Shown here piece after piece: positions 35,208-44,457 of a stretch of 64,000 nucleotides of DNA. The stretch's first letter is position 1; each line of letters begins with the position of its first letter. Origin of the DNA: Cupriavidus necator N-1. GTDB lineage: Bacteria; Pseudomonadota; Gammaproteobacteria; Burkholderiales; Burkholderiaceae. The translations under genes were made by a program, and so were the position numbers. The notes under the pieces were generated by a model. The model was not told the DNA's origin and searched no databases. It saw only the letters and a program-made list of their open reading frames with translations. Location: NCBI RefSeq assembly GCF_000219215.1, contig NC_015727.1, forward strand, positions 496,001-560,000, in the 5' to 3' direction.

Positions 35208-35993
35208 GTGCATTACGAAACCATTATCTACGAACGGCGAGGCCCGGTCGCGTGGATCACGCTGAATCGCCCGGCCGAACTCAATGCGGTGAACCTGCGC
35301 ATGCTTGAAGAGCTTCAGGATGCGCTCACCGCAGTGCAGGCCGATGCCGGCCAGGCCGTACTGGTGCTGACCGGGGCCGGGCGGGCGTTCTGCGCCGGCG
35401 CCGATCTCAAGGCGCTGCTCGCCGGCCTTGAAGTGGCTCCGGGCGAGCCCAATTTCGCCGACCGCACCCTTGCCACGCTTTCGCTGCTGCGCAACATGCC
35501 CAAACCGGTCATCGCGGCGATCAACGGGCTGACCGTCGCGGGCGGCCTGGAGCTGGCAATGTGCTGCGACATCCTGATCGGCGCGGCGGGCGCCAGGATC
35601 GGCGACGGCCATGCCAACTTCGGCGTGTTTCCTGGCGGCGGCGGCGCGGCGGTGCTGCCGCGCCGAGTCGGCCTCAGCCGCGCCAAGCAGCTGCTGTTTA
35701 CCGGCGACCTTGCCGACGCCGCCCGGATGCAGGCCTGGGGGCTGCTCAACGAGGTGGTCGCCGATGAGGAACTGCTTCCGGCCGTGGCGGCCATGGCCGA
35801 GCGGATGGCGGCCAAGAGCAGCCTTGTGCTGCGCCGCATGAAGGAGGTGGCAGGCCGGTCGGTCGACCTCTCGCAGGAGGCAGCACTGCGCGACGAGCTG
35901 TTGGCCTGCCAGCAGCACACGCGCTCCCATGACTTTCGCGAGGGTCTCGCTGCCTACAGCGAAAAGCGCCCGCCGGCGTTCCGTGGCATCTGA
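35208..35993 (+). CDS. Enoyl-CoA hydratase/isomerase family protein (crotonase fold)
   Basis: 261 residues from GTG 35208 (AAGGAGA 7 bases before). RPAELNAVNLRMLEEL and GAGRAFCAGADLKAL (57-69) give the first oxyanion-hole strand; INGLTVAGGLELAMCCD (106-121) the second. The active-site stretch reads IGDGHANFGVFPGGGG (131-146), so the Glu usual in PExxxG of hydratases is not there. The chemistry may be hydration with an altered base, isomerisation or hydrolysis. First gene of the six-gene plus-strand operon of sub-cluster A, 46 bases before the acyl-CoA synthetase. Confidence 0.86.
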   Translation: MHYETIIYERRGPVAWITLNRPAELNAVNLRMLEELQDALTAVQADAGQAVLVLTGAGRAFCAGADLKALLAGLEVAPGEPNFADRTLATLSLLRNMPKPVIAAINGLTVAGGLELAMCCDILIGAAGARIGDGHANFGVFPGGGGAAVLPRRVGLSRAKQLLFTGDLADAARMQAWGLLNEVVADEELLPAVAAMAERMAAKSSLVLRRMKEVAGRSVDLSQEAALRDELLACQQHTRSHDFREGLAAYSEKRPPAFRGI

Positions 35994-36039
35994 TGACCTG
36001 GGCTGACCCAGGCAAGCACAGCACATAAAGGAGACAAGG

Positions 36040-37611
36040 ATGAAGATCGATTTCTCGAGATGGTCGCTCGATGCCGCCTCGCGGTTCGGGCAGCGCGAAG
36101 CCCTGGTCAATGTCGAGCGCAACCGCCGCTATACGCACCTAGAACTGCACCGGCTTACCAACCGGATAGCCCGCATGATCAAGGAGCGGCTCAACCTTAT
36201 GTCGGGCGACATCTACCTGACCATTCTCGACAACGACAACATGAGCCTGCTGACCTTCTGCACGCTGGCCAAGGCGGACGTGAAGGCGGCATGGTGCAAC
36301 TTCCGGGACACCTTCGACGAGCACCTCTGGCAGATCGACTGGGTCGAGCCCAAGGTGGTATTCCTCGAAACCGCGCTGCTGGACAAGTACTACGACATGC
36401 TGCGCCAGCGCGGCATCCGCATCGTGTGCATGGATCCGCCCGCCACGCCGCGCGATGGCGTGTCCTGTTTCTGGGAACTGCTGGAGGGCGTGTCGGACAC
36501 GGAGCCGCATATCGAAATCGACGCGGACGAACCGCTGCTCCTGCGCTTCACCGGCGGCACCACTGGCAGGGGCAAGTGCTGCATGTACAGCCTGAACAAC
36601 TGGCTGGCCTTGCACCGCTACTTCTACTCGATGCCGGACGACATGTTCAGCTATGACGCGCGCCACCTGAGCATCACGCCGCTGAGCCACGGGTCAGCGG
36701 CGTACGCGACGACCCTTGCCTTCAAGGGCGGCTGCCATGTCACCATGAATGCGTCGGACCTCAGGCAGTTCTGCGCCAATATCCAGAACGAGCGGATCAC
36801 GTCCAGCCATCTCGTGCCGACCATCCTCTACCGCTTCCTGGAATTCGGCCTGCACGAGCAATTCGATCTGTCGAGCCTGCGCACGATCCTCTATGCCGCG
36901 GCGCCGATGAGTCCGGCCAAGCTCGCGCTGCTGCAGGAGAAGTTCGGCAATATCTTCATCCAGGCCTACGGCAGCAGCGAAGCGCTGGCACCGGTGGCCG
37001 TGCTGAGCAAGGCGGAGCACCTGCGCGCCCCTGGCGAGAGCAACCGCCCCCTGAGTTCCACCGGCATCGCGCTGCCGGAAACCGAAATCGTCGTGATGGA
37101 CGACGAAGGCCACGAGCTGCCGGCCGGCGAGACCGGCGAACTCTGGATCCGCGGGCCGGGCGTGATCAAGGGCTACTACAAGAATCCCGAGGCAACCGCC
37201 GCCGAATTCCAGGACGGCTTCTGGAAGTCCGGCGACCTGGGCTACATCGACGAAGACCGCTACGTGTACATCGTCGATCGCAAGAAGGACATGATCATCA
37301 GTGGCGGCTTCAACGTCTACGCCATCGAGGTGGAAGCGGCGCTCAACGCGCACCCCGCCGTACTGATGTCGGCGGCGGTGGGCGTGCCCCATGCCGAATG
37401 GGGCGAGTCCGTGCACGCCGAAGTGGTGCTCAAGGAAGGGCACTGCGCCGATGCCGCCGAGTTCATCGCCTTCTGCAAGGAGCGCATCGGCTACAAGGCG
37501 CCGAAGACAGTGACCATCGTCGACCAGCTCCCGATGACGGTGATCGGCAAGGTGTTGCGCAGGCAAGTGCGCGACAAATACTGGACGGACCAGCAGCGCA
37601 AGGTGCACTAG
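36040..37611 (+). CDS. Acyl-CoA synthetase (AMP-forming), FadD-like, sub-cluster A
   Basis: 523 residues of the ANL superfamily. The P-loop reads FTGGTTGRGKCC (170-181), departing from the usual TGGTTGxPKG. The A5-like motif is QAYGSSEA, A7 is KSGDLGY, A8 is YIVDRKKDMIISGGFNVY, and Lys504 (VIGKVLRR) is the adenylation lysine. It activates a carboxylic acid to its CoA thioester for the pathway. Start at 36040 has AAAGGAGA upstream. The unusual P-loop with Arg-Gly-Lys-Cys may alter ATP handling or mark a subfamily; catalysis is otherwise expected. Operon spacing of 22 bases to the next gene. Confidence 0.9.
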   Translation: MKIDFSRWSLDAASRFGQREALVNVERNRRYTHLELHRLTNRIARMIKERLNLMSGDIYLTILDNDNMSLLTFCTLAKADVKAAWCNFRDTFDEHLWQIDWVEPKVVFLETALLDKYYDMLRQRGIRIVCMDPPATPRDGVSCFWELLEGVSDTEPHIEIDADEPLLLRFTGGTTGRGKCCMYSLNNWLALHRYFYSMPDDMFSYDARHLSITPLSHGSAAYATTLAFKGGCHVTMNASDLRQFCANIQNERITSSHLVPTILYRFLEFGLHEQFDLSSLRTILYAAAPMSPAKLALLQEKFGNIFIQAYGSSEALAPVAVLSKAEHLRAPGESNRPLSSTGIALPETEIVVMDDEGHELPAGETGELWIRGPGVIKGYYKNPEATAAEFQDGFWKSGDLGYIDEDRYVYIVDRKKDMIISGGFNVYAIEVEAALNAHPAVLMSAAVGVPHAEWGESVHAEVVLKEGHCADAAEFIAFCKERIGYKAPKTVTIVDQLPMTVIGKVLRRQVRDKYWTDQQRKVH

Positions 37612-37633
37612 TCAACCGCCCGAGGACACCAAG

Positions 37634-38809
37634 ATGAGCATGTCAAACCGTGTCGCCATCGTCTCCATGGCGCAAGTCAACTACAGCGAGAAGCGCGCGT
37701 ACTCGCCCGAGGAACTGGCCTACCAAGCCATCCGTCCCGTGCTGCAGGAGACCGGGCTGCGCTTCCTGCCGGCCTACGAGAAGGGCGGGATTGATGCCAG
37801 CCTGATCTGTCACGAGCACTCGCGCATCGCGCGGCCGTTCTCGGCATCGCTGGTGGTCGACGTTGCCGGTGCCAACCTGCGTCCCGATGAAAAGATCGAT
37901 CAGGACGGCGCCGTCGGCGTGCTCGAAGCGGCCTGGCAGATTGCCTCCGGCGAGTTTGAGACGGTGCTGGTGGTAGCCGTGTGCCACGACTCCACCAGCA
38001 ACAGCGCGGCCAATGCGATCGAGAACAAGGTCTTCGACCCGTTCTTCTGCCGACCGCTTGGCCTCGACAACGTGCAGGCCGCCGGGCTGCAGGCCAACCG
38101 CTACATGGAGAAGTACGGCATCACACCCGGGCAATGCGCGGCGGTGTCGGTGAAGAACCTGCGCCATGCCAAGGACAACGCATGGGCGCTGCGCGCGGGG
38201 GACTATAGCGTCGCCGACGTGCTCGGCTCGAAGGCACTGTCAGATCCGATCACGGCGCTGCAGACGCGTGCGTTCGGCGACAGCGCCATCGTCATGCTGC
38301 TGGCCAGCGAGGAAAGGGCGCGGCAGCTGACCAGCAAGCCGGTGTGGATCAAGGGCCAGGCCAACTGCTGCGACGGCTACAACCTGGGGGACCGCGACCT
38401 TGCGGACTCGGAGGTGCTGAAGATCGCGGCGAACAAGGCCTATCGCATGGCCGGCATCAGCGATCCGCGCAAGGAGATCGATCTGCTCGAGGTGACAGAT
38501 GAATTCTCCTACCAGGAGCTGATGGCCTATGAGGGGTTGGGCCTGTGCGAAGCCGGGCAGGGCGGCCGTTGGCTGGAGTCGGGCACGAGCAGCCGCGGCG
38601 GGCATCAGCCGGTCAACCTGTCCGGCGGCGCGCTGTCTGGTTGCTCCCATACCACCATCGGCATGGGCCGCATTGCCGAGATTGTGCTGCAGCTACGCGG
38701 CGAGGCGGGCGCGCGCCAGGTGGACGGCGCCCGCACCGGGCTTGCCCATCTGGCTTCGGGGCCGTGCGGGCAACTGCAGCAGGTCATGGTCCTGGGCACC
38801 ACGCCTTGA
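37634..38809 (+). CDS. Thiolase-like protein lacking the catalytic Cys, subunit 1
   Basis: 391 residues with the thiolase fold. Where thiolases have the nucleophile in NxxCASG, this protein reads KIDQDGAVGVLEA (87-99), so the Cys is absent. The HDCF position reads EVTDEFSY and the C-terminal GHPxGATG loop is replaced by SGGALSGCSHTTIGMG. It therefore cannot do standard thiolysis through a Cys acyl-enzyme. Cys-less relatives (Ltp2) act as retro-aldolases with DUF35 partners in steroid side-chain degradation. Here it is followed by a second such protein and two DUF35 genes; a heteromeric complex is inferred. Confidence 0.82.
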   Translation: MSMSNRVAIVSMAQVNYSEKRAYSPEELAYQAIRPVLQETGLRFLPAYEKGGIDASLICHEHSRIARPFSASLVVDVAGANLRPDEKIDQDGAVGVLEAAWQIASGEFETVLVVAVCHDSTSNSAANAIENKVFDPFFCRPLGLDNVQAAGLQANRYMEKYGITPGQCAAVSVKNLRHAKDNAWALRAGDYSVADVLGSKALSDPITALQTRAFGDSAIVMLLASEERARQLTSKPVWIKGQANCCDGYNLGDRDLADSEVLKIAANKAYRMAGISDPRKEIDLLEVTDEFSYQELMAYEGLGLCEAGQGGRWLESGTSSRGGHQPVNLSGGALSGCSHTTIGMGRIAEIVLQLRGEAGARQVDGARTGLAHLASGPCGQLQQVMVLGTTP

Positions 38810-38853
38810 TGCTGGCCTGGTGACGCCAGGCGGCGCCGCAACGGAGAAACAGT

Positions 38854-40053
38854 ATGAATCGCAGAGTGGCAATCGTCGGCTTCGGCCAGACGGAAATGAT
38901 GGCGCGCAGTCCGCTGACCAAGGCGGAGCTGGCCAACCAGGCGGTGCGCCGGGCGCTGGAAGATGCGCAGATCACGATGAAGCAGGTCGAAGAGATCGTG
39001 CTTGCCGACATCGACTACGTGTCGGGCACGGCGGAGTCGGAGATGGAGCTGGCCGACTGGGTGGGGCACTGCCGCAAGCCCGTGGTCAAGATCGAGACCG
39101 GCGGCACCGTAGGCGGGTCGGCGGCGCTGTCGGCGGTGCATCACATCGCAGCCGGCGCCTGTGACGTTGCGCTGGTTTCGGCAACGGCGAAGTTCGTGGG
39201 CCCGCCCCCGGGCACGCTGCCGCGCGGGCCGTTCCTGCAGGCGGCGATCAACTCAGGCCTGCACGCGCTCACCGAGAAATGGTGCAGCGTGGGCGCCGTG
39301 GGTACCTTCTCCCTGATGGCAAGCTCCTATGTGAAGCTTTCCGGCTGCACCGAAGAAGCCGTTGCCATCGCCCGGGTCAAGGCCGCCAACAACGCCTTGA
39401 AGAACCCCTATGCGCATCTGCGCGAGCACCTGACCGTGGAGGACGTGCTCAAGTCACCCATGCTGACGGCACCGATGCGCCAACTCCACATGTGCCCGAT
39501 CACCGAAGGCTCGGCGGCGATGATCTTTGCCAGCGAGGACGTGGCGCACATGCTCACCAAAAAGCCGGTGTGGGTGAAGGACATGGTCACCATCCACTCG
39601 GCCCAGCACTGGGCTGCCCTGCAGGACTTCATCGCGCCCAGGGAACGTTGCGTGCTGCCGAGCCTGGCCAAGGCGTGCGAGGTGCTCTACAAGCGCAATG
39701 GCATCACCCATCCCGCCAAGGAGCTCGACGTGATCGAGATGTACGAGCCCTGCACCTGGGCCGAACTGGTGTGGATGGAAACCATGGGCCTGTGCGAACC
39801 GAACCAGGCCTGGAAGCTGATGGGCACCGGCGCCACCGATATCGACGGCGAACTGCCCATCAACCCTTCCGGTGGGGTCACCTGCACCAACCCCGGCGTT
39901 CCCTCGACCCTGCTGCGTTACGGCGAGCTGGCCCTGCAGATCCGCGGCGATGCCGGTGAGCACCAGGTGCCGCGCGATGTCAGGCTGGGCCTGGCGACCG
40001 GCTTCGGCGGCACCGGCTGGACGCCGCTGATGCTGCTGTCCAAGGACAAGTAA
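38854..40053 (+). CDS. Thiolase-like protein lacking the catalytic Cys, subunit 2 (Ltp2-like)
   Basis: 399 residues. RVAIVGFGQTEMMAR is the SCP-x/lipid-transfer-thiolase N-terminus. The nucleophile position reads ETGGTVGGSAAL (81-92), again without Cys. The HDCF box is VIEMYEPCTWAEL, with Tyr at the His position; my memory of Ltp2-type aldolases is that Tyr residues take over catalysis. The C-terminal loop PSGGVTCTNPGVPSTLLRYG lacks the GHP motif. It follows subunit 1 by 44 bases and precedes the DUF35 pair. Proposed role: C-C cleavage of a beta-hydroxyacyl-CoA or related intermediate. Confidence 0.84.
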   Translation: MNRRVAIVGFGQTEMMARSPLTKAELANQAVRRALEDAQITMKQVEEIVLADIDYVSGTAESEMELADWVGHCRKPVVKIETGGTVGGSAALSAVHHIAAGACDVALVSATAKFVGPPPGTLPRGPFLQAAINSGLHALTEKWCSVGAVGTFSLMASSYVKLSGCTEEAVAIARVKAANNALKNPYAHLREHLTVEDVLKSPMLTAPMRQLHMCPITEGSAAMIFASEDVAHMLTKKPVWVKDMVTIHSAQHWAALQDFIAPRERCVLPSLAKACEVLYKRNGITHPAKELDVIEMYEPCTWAELVWMETMGLCEPNQAWKLMGTGATDIDGELPINPSGGVTCTNPGVPSTLLRYGELALQIRGDAGEHQVPRDVRLGLATGFGGTGWTPLMLLSKDK

Positions 40054-40065
40054 GGAGGAGTGGCA

Positions 40066-40590
40066 ATGAGCACCGAGCAACCCGAAACCCTTCCCGTGCC
40101 GCCGACGCGCCTGCGCACGCCCTGCTTCATGGAATACCCGCTGGGCCTGTTCAACGGCAGGTTCTCGCGCGAAATGCGCGACCACGGCCGCCTCATGGGC
40201 ATGGTCTGCCGCCATTGCGGCTTCACCATGCTGCCGCCGCAGGCCGTATGCAGCGTGTGCCATGGCGAGAACTTCGACGACCCACAATGGGTGGAAATGG
40301 GGCTCGAGGCCACCGTGGCCGGCTTCATGTCATTCAACATGCCGTTCATCGATACCAACGACCTGTCGGTGCAGTCGAGCGCCTACCCCGTCGGCGTGCT
40401 GATGGTCGATTCGCCCGGCCGCACCGCCGGCTTCCTGTGGCACTACATCGGCGAAACCGACCTGGGCAAGGTGCACAACGGCATGCGTGTCCGTGCCGTG
40501 TTCCGGCCCGAGGCCGAGCGCAAGGGGTTGATGACTGACATCCTCTACTGGGAGCCGGTGCAGGACCCGGCCACAACACAAGGAGACTAG
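40066..40590 (+). CDS. DUF35 Zn-ribbon/OB-fold protein 1
   Basis: 174 residues. A rubredoxin-like zinc ribbon with Cys48, Cys51, Cys62 and Cys65 (MVCRHCGFTMLPPQAVCSVC) precedes an OB-fold domain (GLEATVAGFMSFNMPF, YPVGVLMVDSPGRTAGFLWH, KVHNGMRVRAVFRP). DUF35 proteins bind acyl-CoA and partner thiolase-fold enzymes (Ltp2-ChsH2, BbsAB, archaeal HMG-CoA synthase complexes). AAGGAGG lies 7 bases before ATG 40066; a GTG at 40060 is an alternative. Partner choice between the two adjacent thiolase-like proteins cannot be told from sequence. Confidence 0.86.
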   Translation: MSTEQPETLPVPPTRLRTPCFMEYPLGLFNGRFSREMRDHGRLMGMVCRHCGFTMLPPQAVCSVCHGENFDDPQWVEMGLEATVAGFMSFNMPFIDTNDLSVQSSAYPVGVLMVDSPGRTAGFLWHYIGETDLGKVHNGMRVRAVFRPEAERKGLMTDILYWEPVQDPATTQGD

Positions 40591-40594
40591 GATC

Positions 40595-41071
40595 ATGTAT
40601 CCCGCTTACCTGGAAGACGCGGACCCGGCCATCCTGCGCCAGCCGGTGCTGTATGCCGACATCAACTACGACGTCGGCGAGACCAACGGCCGCTTCTTCG
40701 CCGCACTGCGCGACCACGGCAAGATCACCGCGACCCATTGCGCCGCCTGTGCGCGCACCTACGTGCCGCCGCGGCTTTCCTGCCCCGAGTGCTTTGCCGA
40801 ACTGCACGACTGGGTCGACGTCAGCGACACCGGAACACTGGTGTCCTACACCATTGTGCGCGAGCCCGGGATGCTGCAACCGGTGGCCCGCCCCTATGTC
40901 CTGGGGCTGATCCGCCTCGATGGGGCCGACACCGCGCTGGCGCACTACCTCGGCGAGATCGATCCCGCGGCCGTGAAGCCCGGAATGCGCGTGCGCGCAG
41001 TGTTGGCCGAAGAGCGCGTGGGAAATATCTTGGACATCCGCTATTTCAAACCGGTCGGCGATAGCGCCTGA
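40595..41071 (+). CDS. DUF35 Zn-ribbon/OB-fold protein 2
   Basis: 158 residues. Zinc ribbon Cys49, Cys52, Cys63, Cys66 (THCAACARTYVPPRLSCPEC) followed by an OB fold (VDVSDTGTLVSYTIVREPGM, ARPYVLGLIRLDGADTALAH, PGMRVRAVLAEERVG). It begins 4 bases after DUF35 protein 1, with AAGGAGA in between, and is the last gene of the operon. Having two DUF35 proteins for two thiolase-like proteins suggests either two 1:1 complexes or one four-component assembly. Confidence 0.86.
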   Translation: MYPAYLEDADPAILRQPVLYADINYDVGETNGRFFAALRDHGKITATHCAACARTYVPPRLSCPECFAELHDWVDVSDTGTLVSYTIVREPGMLQPVARPYVLGLIRLDGADTALAHYLGEIDPAAVKPGMRVRAVLAEERVGNILDIRYFKPVGDSA

Positions 41072-41570
41072 ACGCGATCCGGCGCGCCAGCGCGCATCGG
41101 CCCGGCATCCAGGGTCAGGGCACAAATCCGTGCCCAGCGATCCGGATGCCACGGCCCACATGGCAGATTGCCCGCCATTCATTCCCAACGAAGGCAGCCG
41201 CCTACACCAGTGGGAGCTTCCGCAACGCGCAGCACACCCGCGATCTACGTGCGCATGAGCTCATCGTCGGCTGATCGGGTCGACCAAGTTCGCGCCGACG
41301 GGCTCCATTGTTGTGGTTGCCGCACCGAGCCTGAAATCGGCTAGCAAATAGGTGGCTGGTGGCTTTTCGCGTGGGTCACGACAGGGGTGTTGCGTGATCG
41401 GCTCGGCTTGCGGACGCGCTTTGCCTGGATTCCCGTCACCGTGACGTCTGCCGGCGCCCCCCGGGTCCACTCTTTTCGGGTGGTGCGGTGGTGGGGAGGC
41501 GAGTACAGAATGAAATGCATAACAGGACCTGATACGTCGACAGACGTAATCGGGCCTCAGGAGAGAACAT
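41072..41570. other. 499-bp gap between sub-clusters A and B
   Basis: No supportable gene. A minus-strand frame (41261-41653) has no recognisable domain and runs into the next gene. An AGGAGAG Shine-Dalgarno for the following synthetase ends the region (about 41558). Codon usage and GC fall slightly from here on, and the pathway functions restart with a second synthetase, so the gap may be a junction between two acquired blocks. Promoter elements could not be fixed. Confidence 0.4.
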
Positions 41571-43127
41571 ATGGCGATCATCGACTTTTTCGACCGGGGC
41601 TGGCAGATCGACCCGACTGCAGCAGCGTACGTCATGGACGACGAAGTCTTCACCTTCGACCAGGTGGGTCAGCTTTCATGCCGCATCGCAAACGCATTGC
41701 TGGCCGCAGGCATGGGACGCGGCAAGATTGGCGCGGTACTGGCGGGGAACCATCCCACGGCATGGACCTGTACGCTGGGCCTGTGGCGTGCAGGCATGGC
41801 ATGGATGCCGGTCAACCCGCGTGGCTCTCTGGAAGATAACCAGCAACTGCTGGACGGCTTCGATTGCGAGGTGCTGTTCTTCCAGAAGGCGTTCGCGCCC
41901 ACGGTCGAGGCAATGCGGCCAAAGCTGGCTAAGGTCAAGCTCTATGTCTGCATCGAAGAGCCCGTGCCGGGTGCGCACGGGCTGCCCGATTGGGTTGCTG
42001 GCCAACCGGCGACCAAGCCGCACATCACATACGAGCCGCACGACACGATTGCCGTAATGCCGACCGGCGGCACGACGGGGTTGCCCAAAGGGGTGATGAA
42101 CACCCATCGAAGCTTCCAGGCCTTCTGTGCGCAGTTCATGATCGCCTGCAGCTACCGCGCAGACGAGAAGATCGTGAACCTCGCTGCGGCGCCGATGACG
42201 CATACAGCGGGCGTGCTTTCGCTGCCGTGCACCGCGCGCGGCGGCACGGTGGTGGTGCTGACCAAGCCGGATCCCGCAGCTCTGGTTGATGTCATCGAGA
42301 AGCATCGCGTCACTGAGTTCTTCCTGCCGCCCACGGTGATCTACCGGCTGCTCGACACGCCTGGCATCGAACAGCGCGACTACACATCGCTGAAATACTT
42401 CATCTGCGGTGCGGCGCCCATGTCGGCAGAGAAGCTGCGCCGCGCCATTGCGGTATTCGGGCCCGTGATGATGGAAGCCTATGGACAAACCGAAGCGCCT
42501 GGCTCAATCGCCATCAAGCGACCCGAAGAGAATTTCATCGATGGCGAAATTGCCGACGATGCGCGGCTGCTCTCGTGCGGACGGCCGAGCCCGCTGGTGC
42601 ACGTAGCGATCATGAACGAGCGCAATGAGCCGCTCGCAACGGGTGAGACCGGCGAGATCTGCGTGCGTGGCGATCTGGTGATGAAGGGATACTACAGCGC
42701 GCCCGAGAAGACGGCGGAAGCCATCATCGACGGCTGGCTGCACACCGGGGATGTCGGTCATATCGACGGCAACGGCTACCTGCGCATCACCGATCGCAAG
42801 AAAGACATGGTGATCACGGGCGGCTTCAACGTCTATCCCAGCGAAGTCGAGCAGGTGATCTGGGGCCACCCTGCGGTGCAGGACTGCGCGGTGATCGGCG
42901 TGCCGGATGCGACCTGGGGCGAGGCTGTCAAGGCCGTGGTCGAACTGAACCCCGGGATGCAGGTGAGCGGCGACGAGCTGATCGCGTTGTGCAAGGAAAG
43001 GCTCGGCAGCGTGAAGGCGCCAAAGTCGATCGACTTTGTCGAATCCCTGCCGCGCAGCCCCAATGGGAAGGTCCTGAAGAAAGATCTGCGCACACCCTAT
43101 TGGGCTGCCCAGAACCGCAGCATCTGA
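41571..43127 (+). CDS. Acyl-CoA synthetase (AMP-forming), sub-cluster B
   Basis: 518 residues of the ANL family. Canonical P-loop MPTGGTTGLPKGVM (163-176), MEAYGQTEAPG, LHTGDVGHID, ITDRKKDMVITGGFNVYPSE, and adenylation Lys500 in SPNGKVLKKDLR. It resembles FadD3/long-chain and cyclohexanecarboxylate-type ligases. It leads sub-cluster B and duplicates the activity coded at 36040-37611 but with a normal P-loop, so the two may act on different intermediates of one pathway. 19 bases separate it from the thiolase gene. Confidence 0.92.
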   Translation: MAIIDFFDRGWQIDPTAAAYVMDDEVFTFDQVGQLSCRIANALLAAGMGRGKIGAVLAGNHPTAWTCTLGLWRAGMAWMPVNPRGSLEDNQQLLDGFDCEVLFFQKAFAPTVEAMRPKLAKVKLYVCIEEPVPGAHGLPDWVAGQPATKPHITYEPHDTIAVMPTGGTTGLPKGVMNTHRSFQAFCAQFMIACSYRADEKIVNLAAAPMTHTAGVLSLPCTARGGTVVVLTKPDPAALVDVIEKHRVTEFFLPPTVIYRLLDTPGIEQRDYTSLKYFICGAAPMSAEKLRRAIAVFGPVMMEAYGQTEAPGSIAIKRPEENFIDGEIADDARLLSCGRPSPLVHVAIMNERNEPLATGETGEICVRGDLVMKGYYSAPEKTAEAIIDGWLHTGDVGHIDGNGYLRITDRKKDMVITGGFNVYPSEVEQVIWGHPAVQDCAVIGVPDATWGEAVKAVVELNPGMQVSGDELIALCKERLGSVKAPKSIDFVESLPRSPNGKVLKKDLRTPYWAAQNRSI

Positions 43128-43146
43128 TTCCGGAGATAAGGAAACC

Positions 43147-44343
43147 ATGAGCAGCAATGTCGTGATCGCCGGCGTCGGGATGGTGCCGTTCAAGCGCCCC
43201 GGGCAGAGCGAATCGTATGACCTGATGGCGGAGCAGGCTGTGCGCGCGGCGCTGGCCGACGCCGGGATCGAATATGGCCTGGTGGAGCAGGCTTTTGCGA
43301 GCTTCGTCTATGGCGACTCTTGCTCGGGCGAGCGCGCACTCTACCGCGTTGGCATGACCGGCATCCCGATTACCAATGTCAACAACAACTGTGCTTCCGG
43401 ATCTTCGGCGCTGTACCTGGCGCGGCAGGCTGTGCTGGCGGGCGCGGCCGAATGTGCGCTCGCAGTTGGTTTCGAGGAGATGCAGCCGGGCGCGCTGGAC
43501 AGGGTTTTCCCGGCCTATGCCGACCCGTTAGAGCGCCACCGCGAGAGCGTTGCAGCGGCAATGGGCTTTGGGCAAGCGGAACGCGCGCTGCCGCCCGCAC
43601 TGATGATGTTCGGCTCGCAACTCGAATGGACAGCGCGTGAGTTGCAGATTCCGGACGAGGTGTTCGCACGCATTGCCGTCAAGGCCCGCGCACACGCCAA
43701 GCACAACCCCTATGCGATCTTCCGCGATCCGCTGACGGTTGAGGAAGTCCTCTCGGCACCCACCGTCTGGGGACGTCTGCGCAAGCTCTACGCTTGCCCG
43801 CCGAGCTGCGGCGCTGCTGCCGTGATCGTATGCAGTGACAAGTTCGCGCGTCGGCATGGATTGCGCTTGGACGTGGTGATCCTAGCGCATGAGATCGGCA
43901 GTGATATTGCGTCTGATCTCGACCCGCCCAACGTGCCGGATGCGCTGAGCCGCGGTGCCGCACGGCGCACGGCCGACCGCGCCTACGCCATGGCCGGTGT
44001 GGAACCCCTGGACATCGACGTGGCAGAAGTGCACGACTGCTTTGTCAGCAACGAGCTGCTCACCTATGCATGCGTGGGTTTTTGCGACGAAGAAGACCTT
44101 GAGCGGTTTGTTATTGAAGGCCGCAACACCTACGGCGGCCAAGTGGTGGTGTGTCCGTCGGGCGGTTTGCTTTCCAAAGGGCACCCTCTCGGTGCGACGG
44201 GGCTGGCCCAGATCACGGAGCTGACGATGCAACTGCGCGGCACCGCAGGCCAGCGGCAGGTCGAGGGCGCCCGGCTGGCATTGCAGCACAACGGCGGATT
44301 GGGCACTGCGGTGTCGGTCGCCATTTTGCAGCGGCGCACATGA
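43147..44343 (+). CDS. SCP-x-type thiolase (lipid-transfer protein family), canonical
   Basis: 398 residues. All catalytic elements are present: Cys82 in NNNCASGSSALYLAR, the His of AEVHDCFVSNELL, and GGLLSKGHPLGATGLAQ near residue 345. SCP-x thiolases cleave branched-chain and steroid-side-chain beta-ketoacyl-CoAs to propionyl- or acetyl-CoA. It contrasts with the two Cys-less thiolase-like proteins of sub-cluster A. AAGGAAA precedes ATG 43147. Substrate is inferred from the family. Confidence 0.92.
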   Translation: MSSNVVIAGVGMVPFKRPGQSESYDLMAEQAVRAALADAGIEYGLVEQAFASFVYGDSCSGERALYRVGMTGIPITNVNNNCASGSSALYLARQAVLAGAAECALAVGFEEMQPGALDRVFPAYADPLERHRESVAAAMGFGQAERALPPALMMFGSQLEWTARELQIPDEVFARIAVKARAHAKHNPYAIFRDPLTVEEVLSAPTVWGRLRKLYACPPSCGAAAVIVCSDKFARRHGLRLDVVILAHEIGSDIASDLDPPNVPDALSRGAARRTADRAYAMAGVEPLDIDVAEVHDCFVSNELLTYACVGFCDEEDLERFVIEGRNTYGGQVVVCPSGGLLSKGHPLGATGLAQITELTMQLRGTAGQRQVEGARLALQHNGGLGTAVSVAILQRRT

Positions 44344-44457
44344 GCTAAAAGCCGCATTTCACGCTCATTCTTTTTCCCGATGGAAGCCGCGCAGGAGCTG
44401 TCGTGCCTATCGCAGGGAATCTCATTCCAAAACGACATTTCGCTTGAGTAGAGAGCC

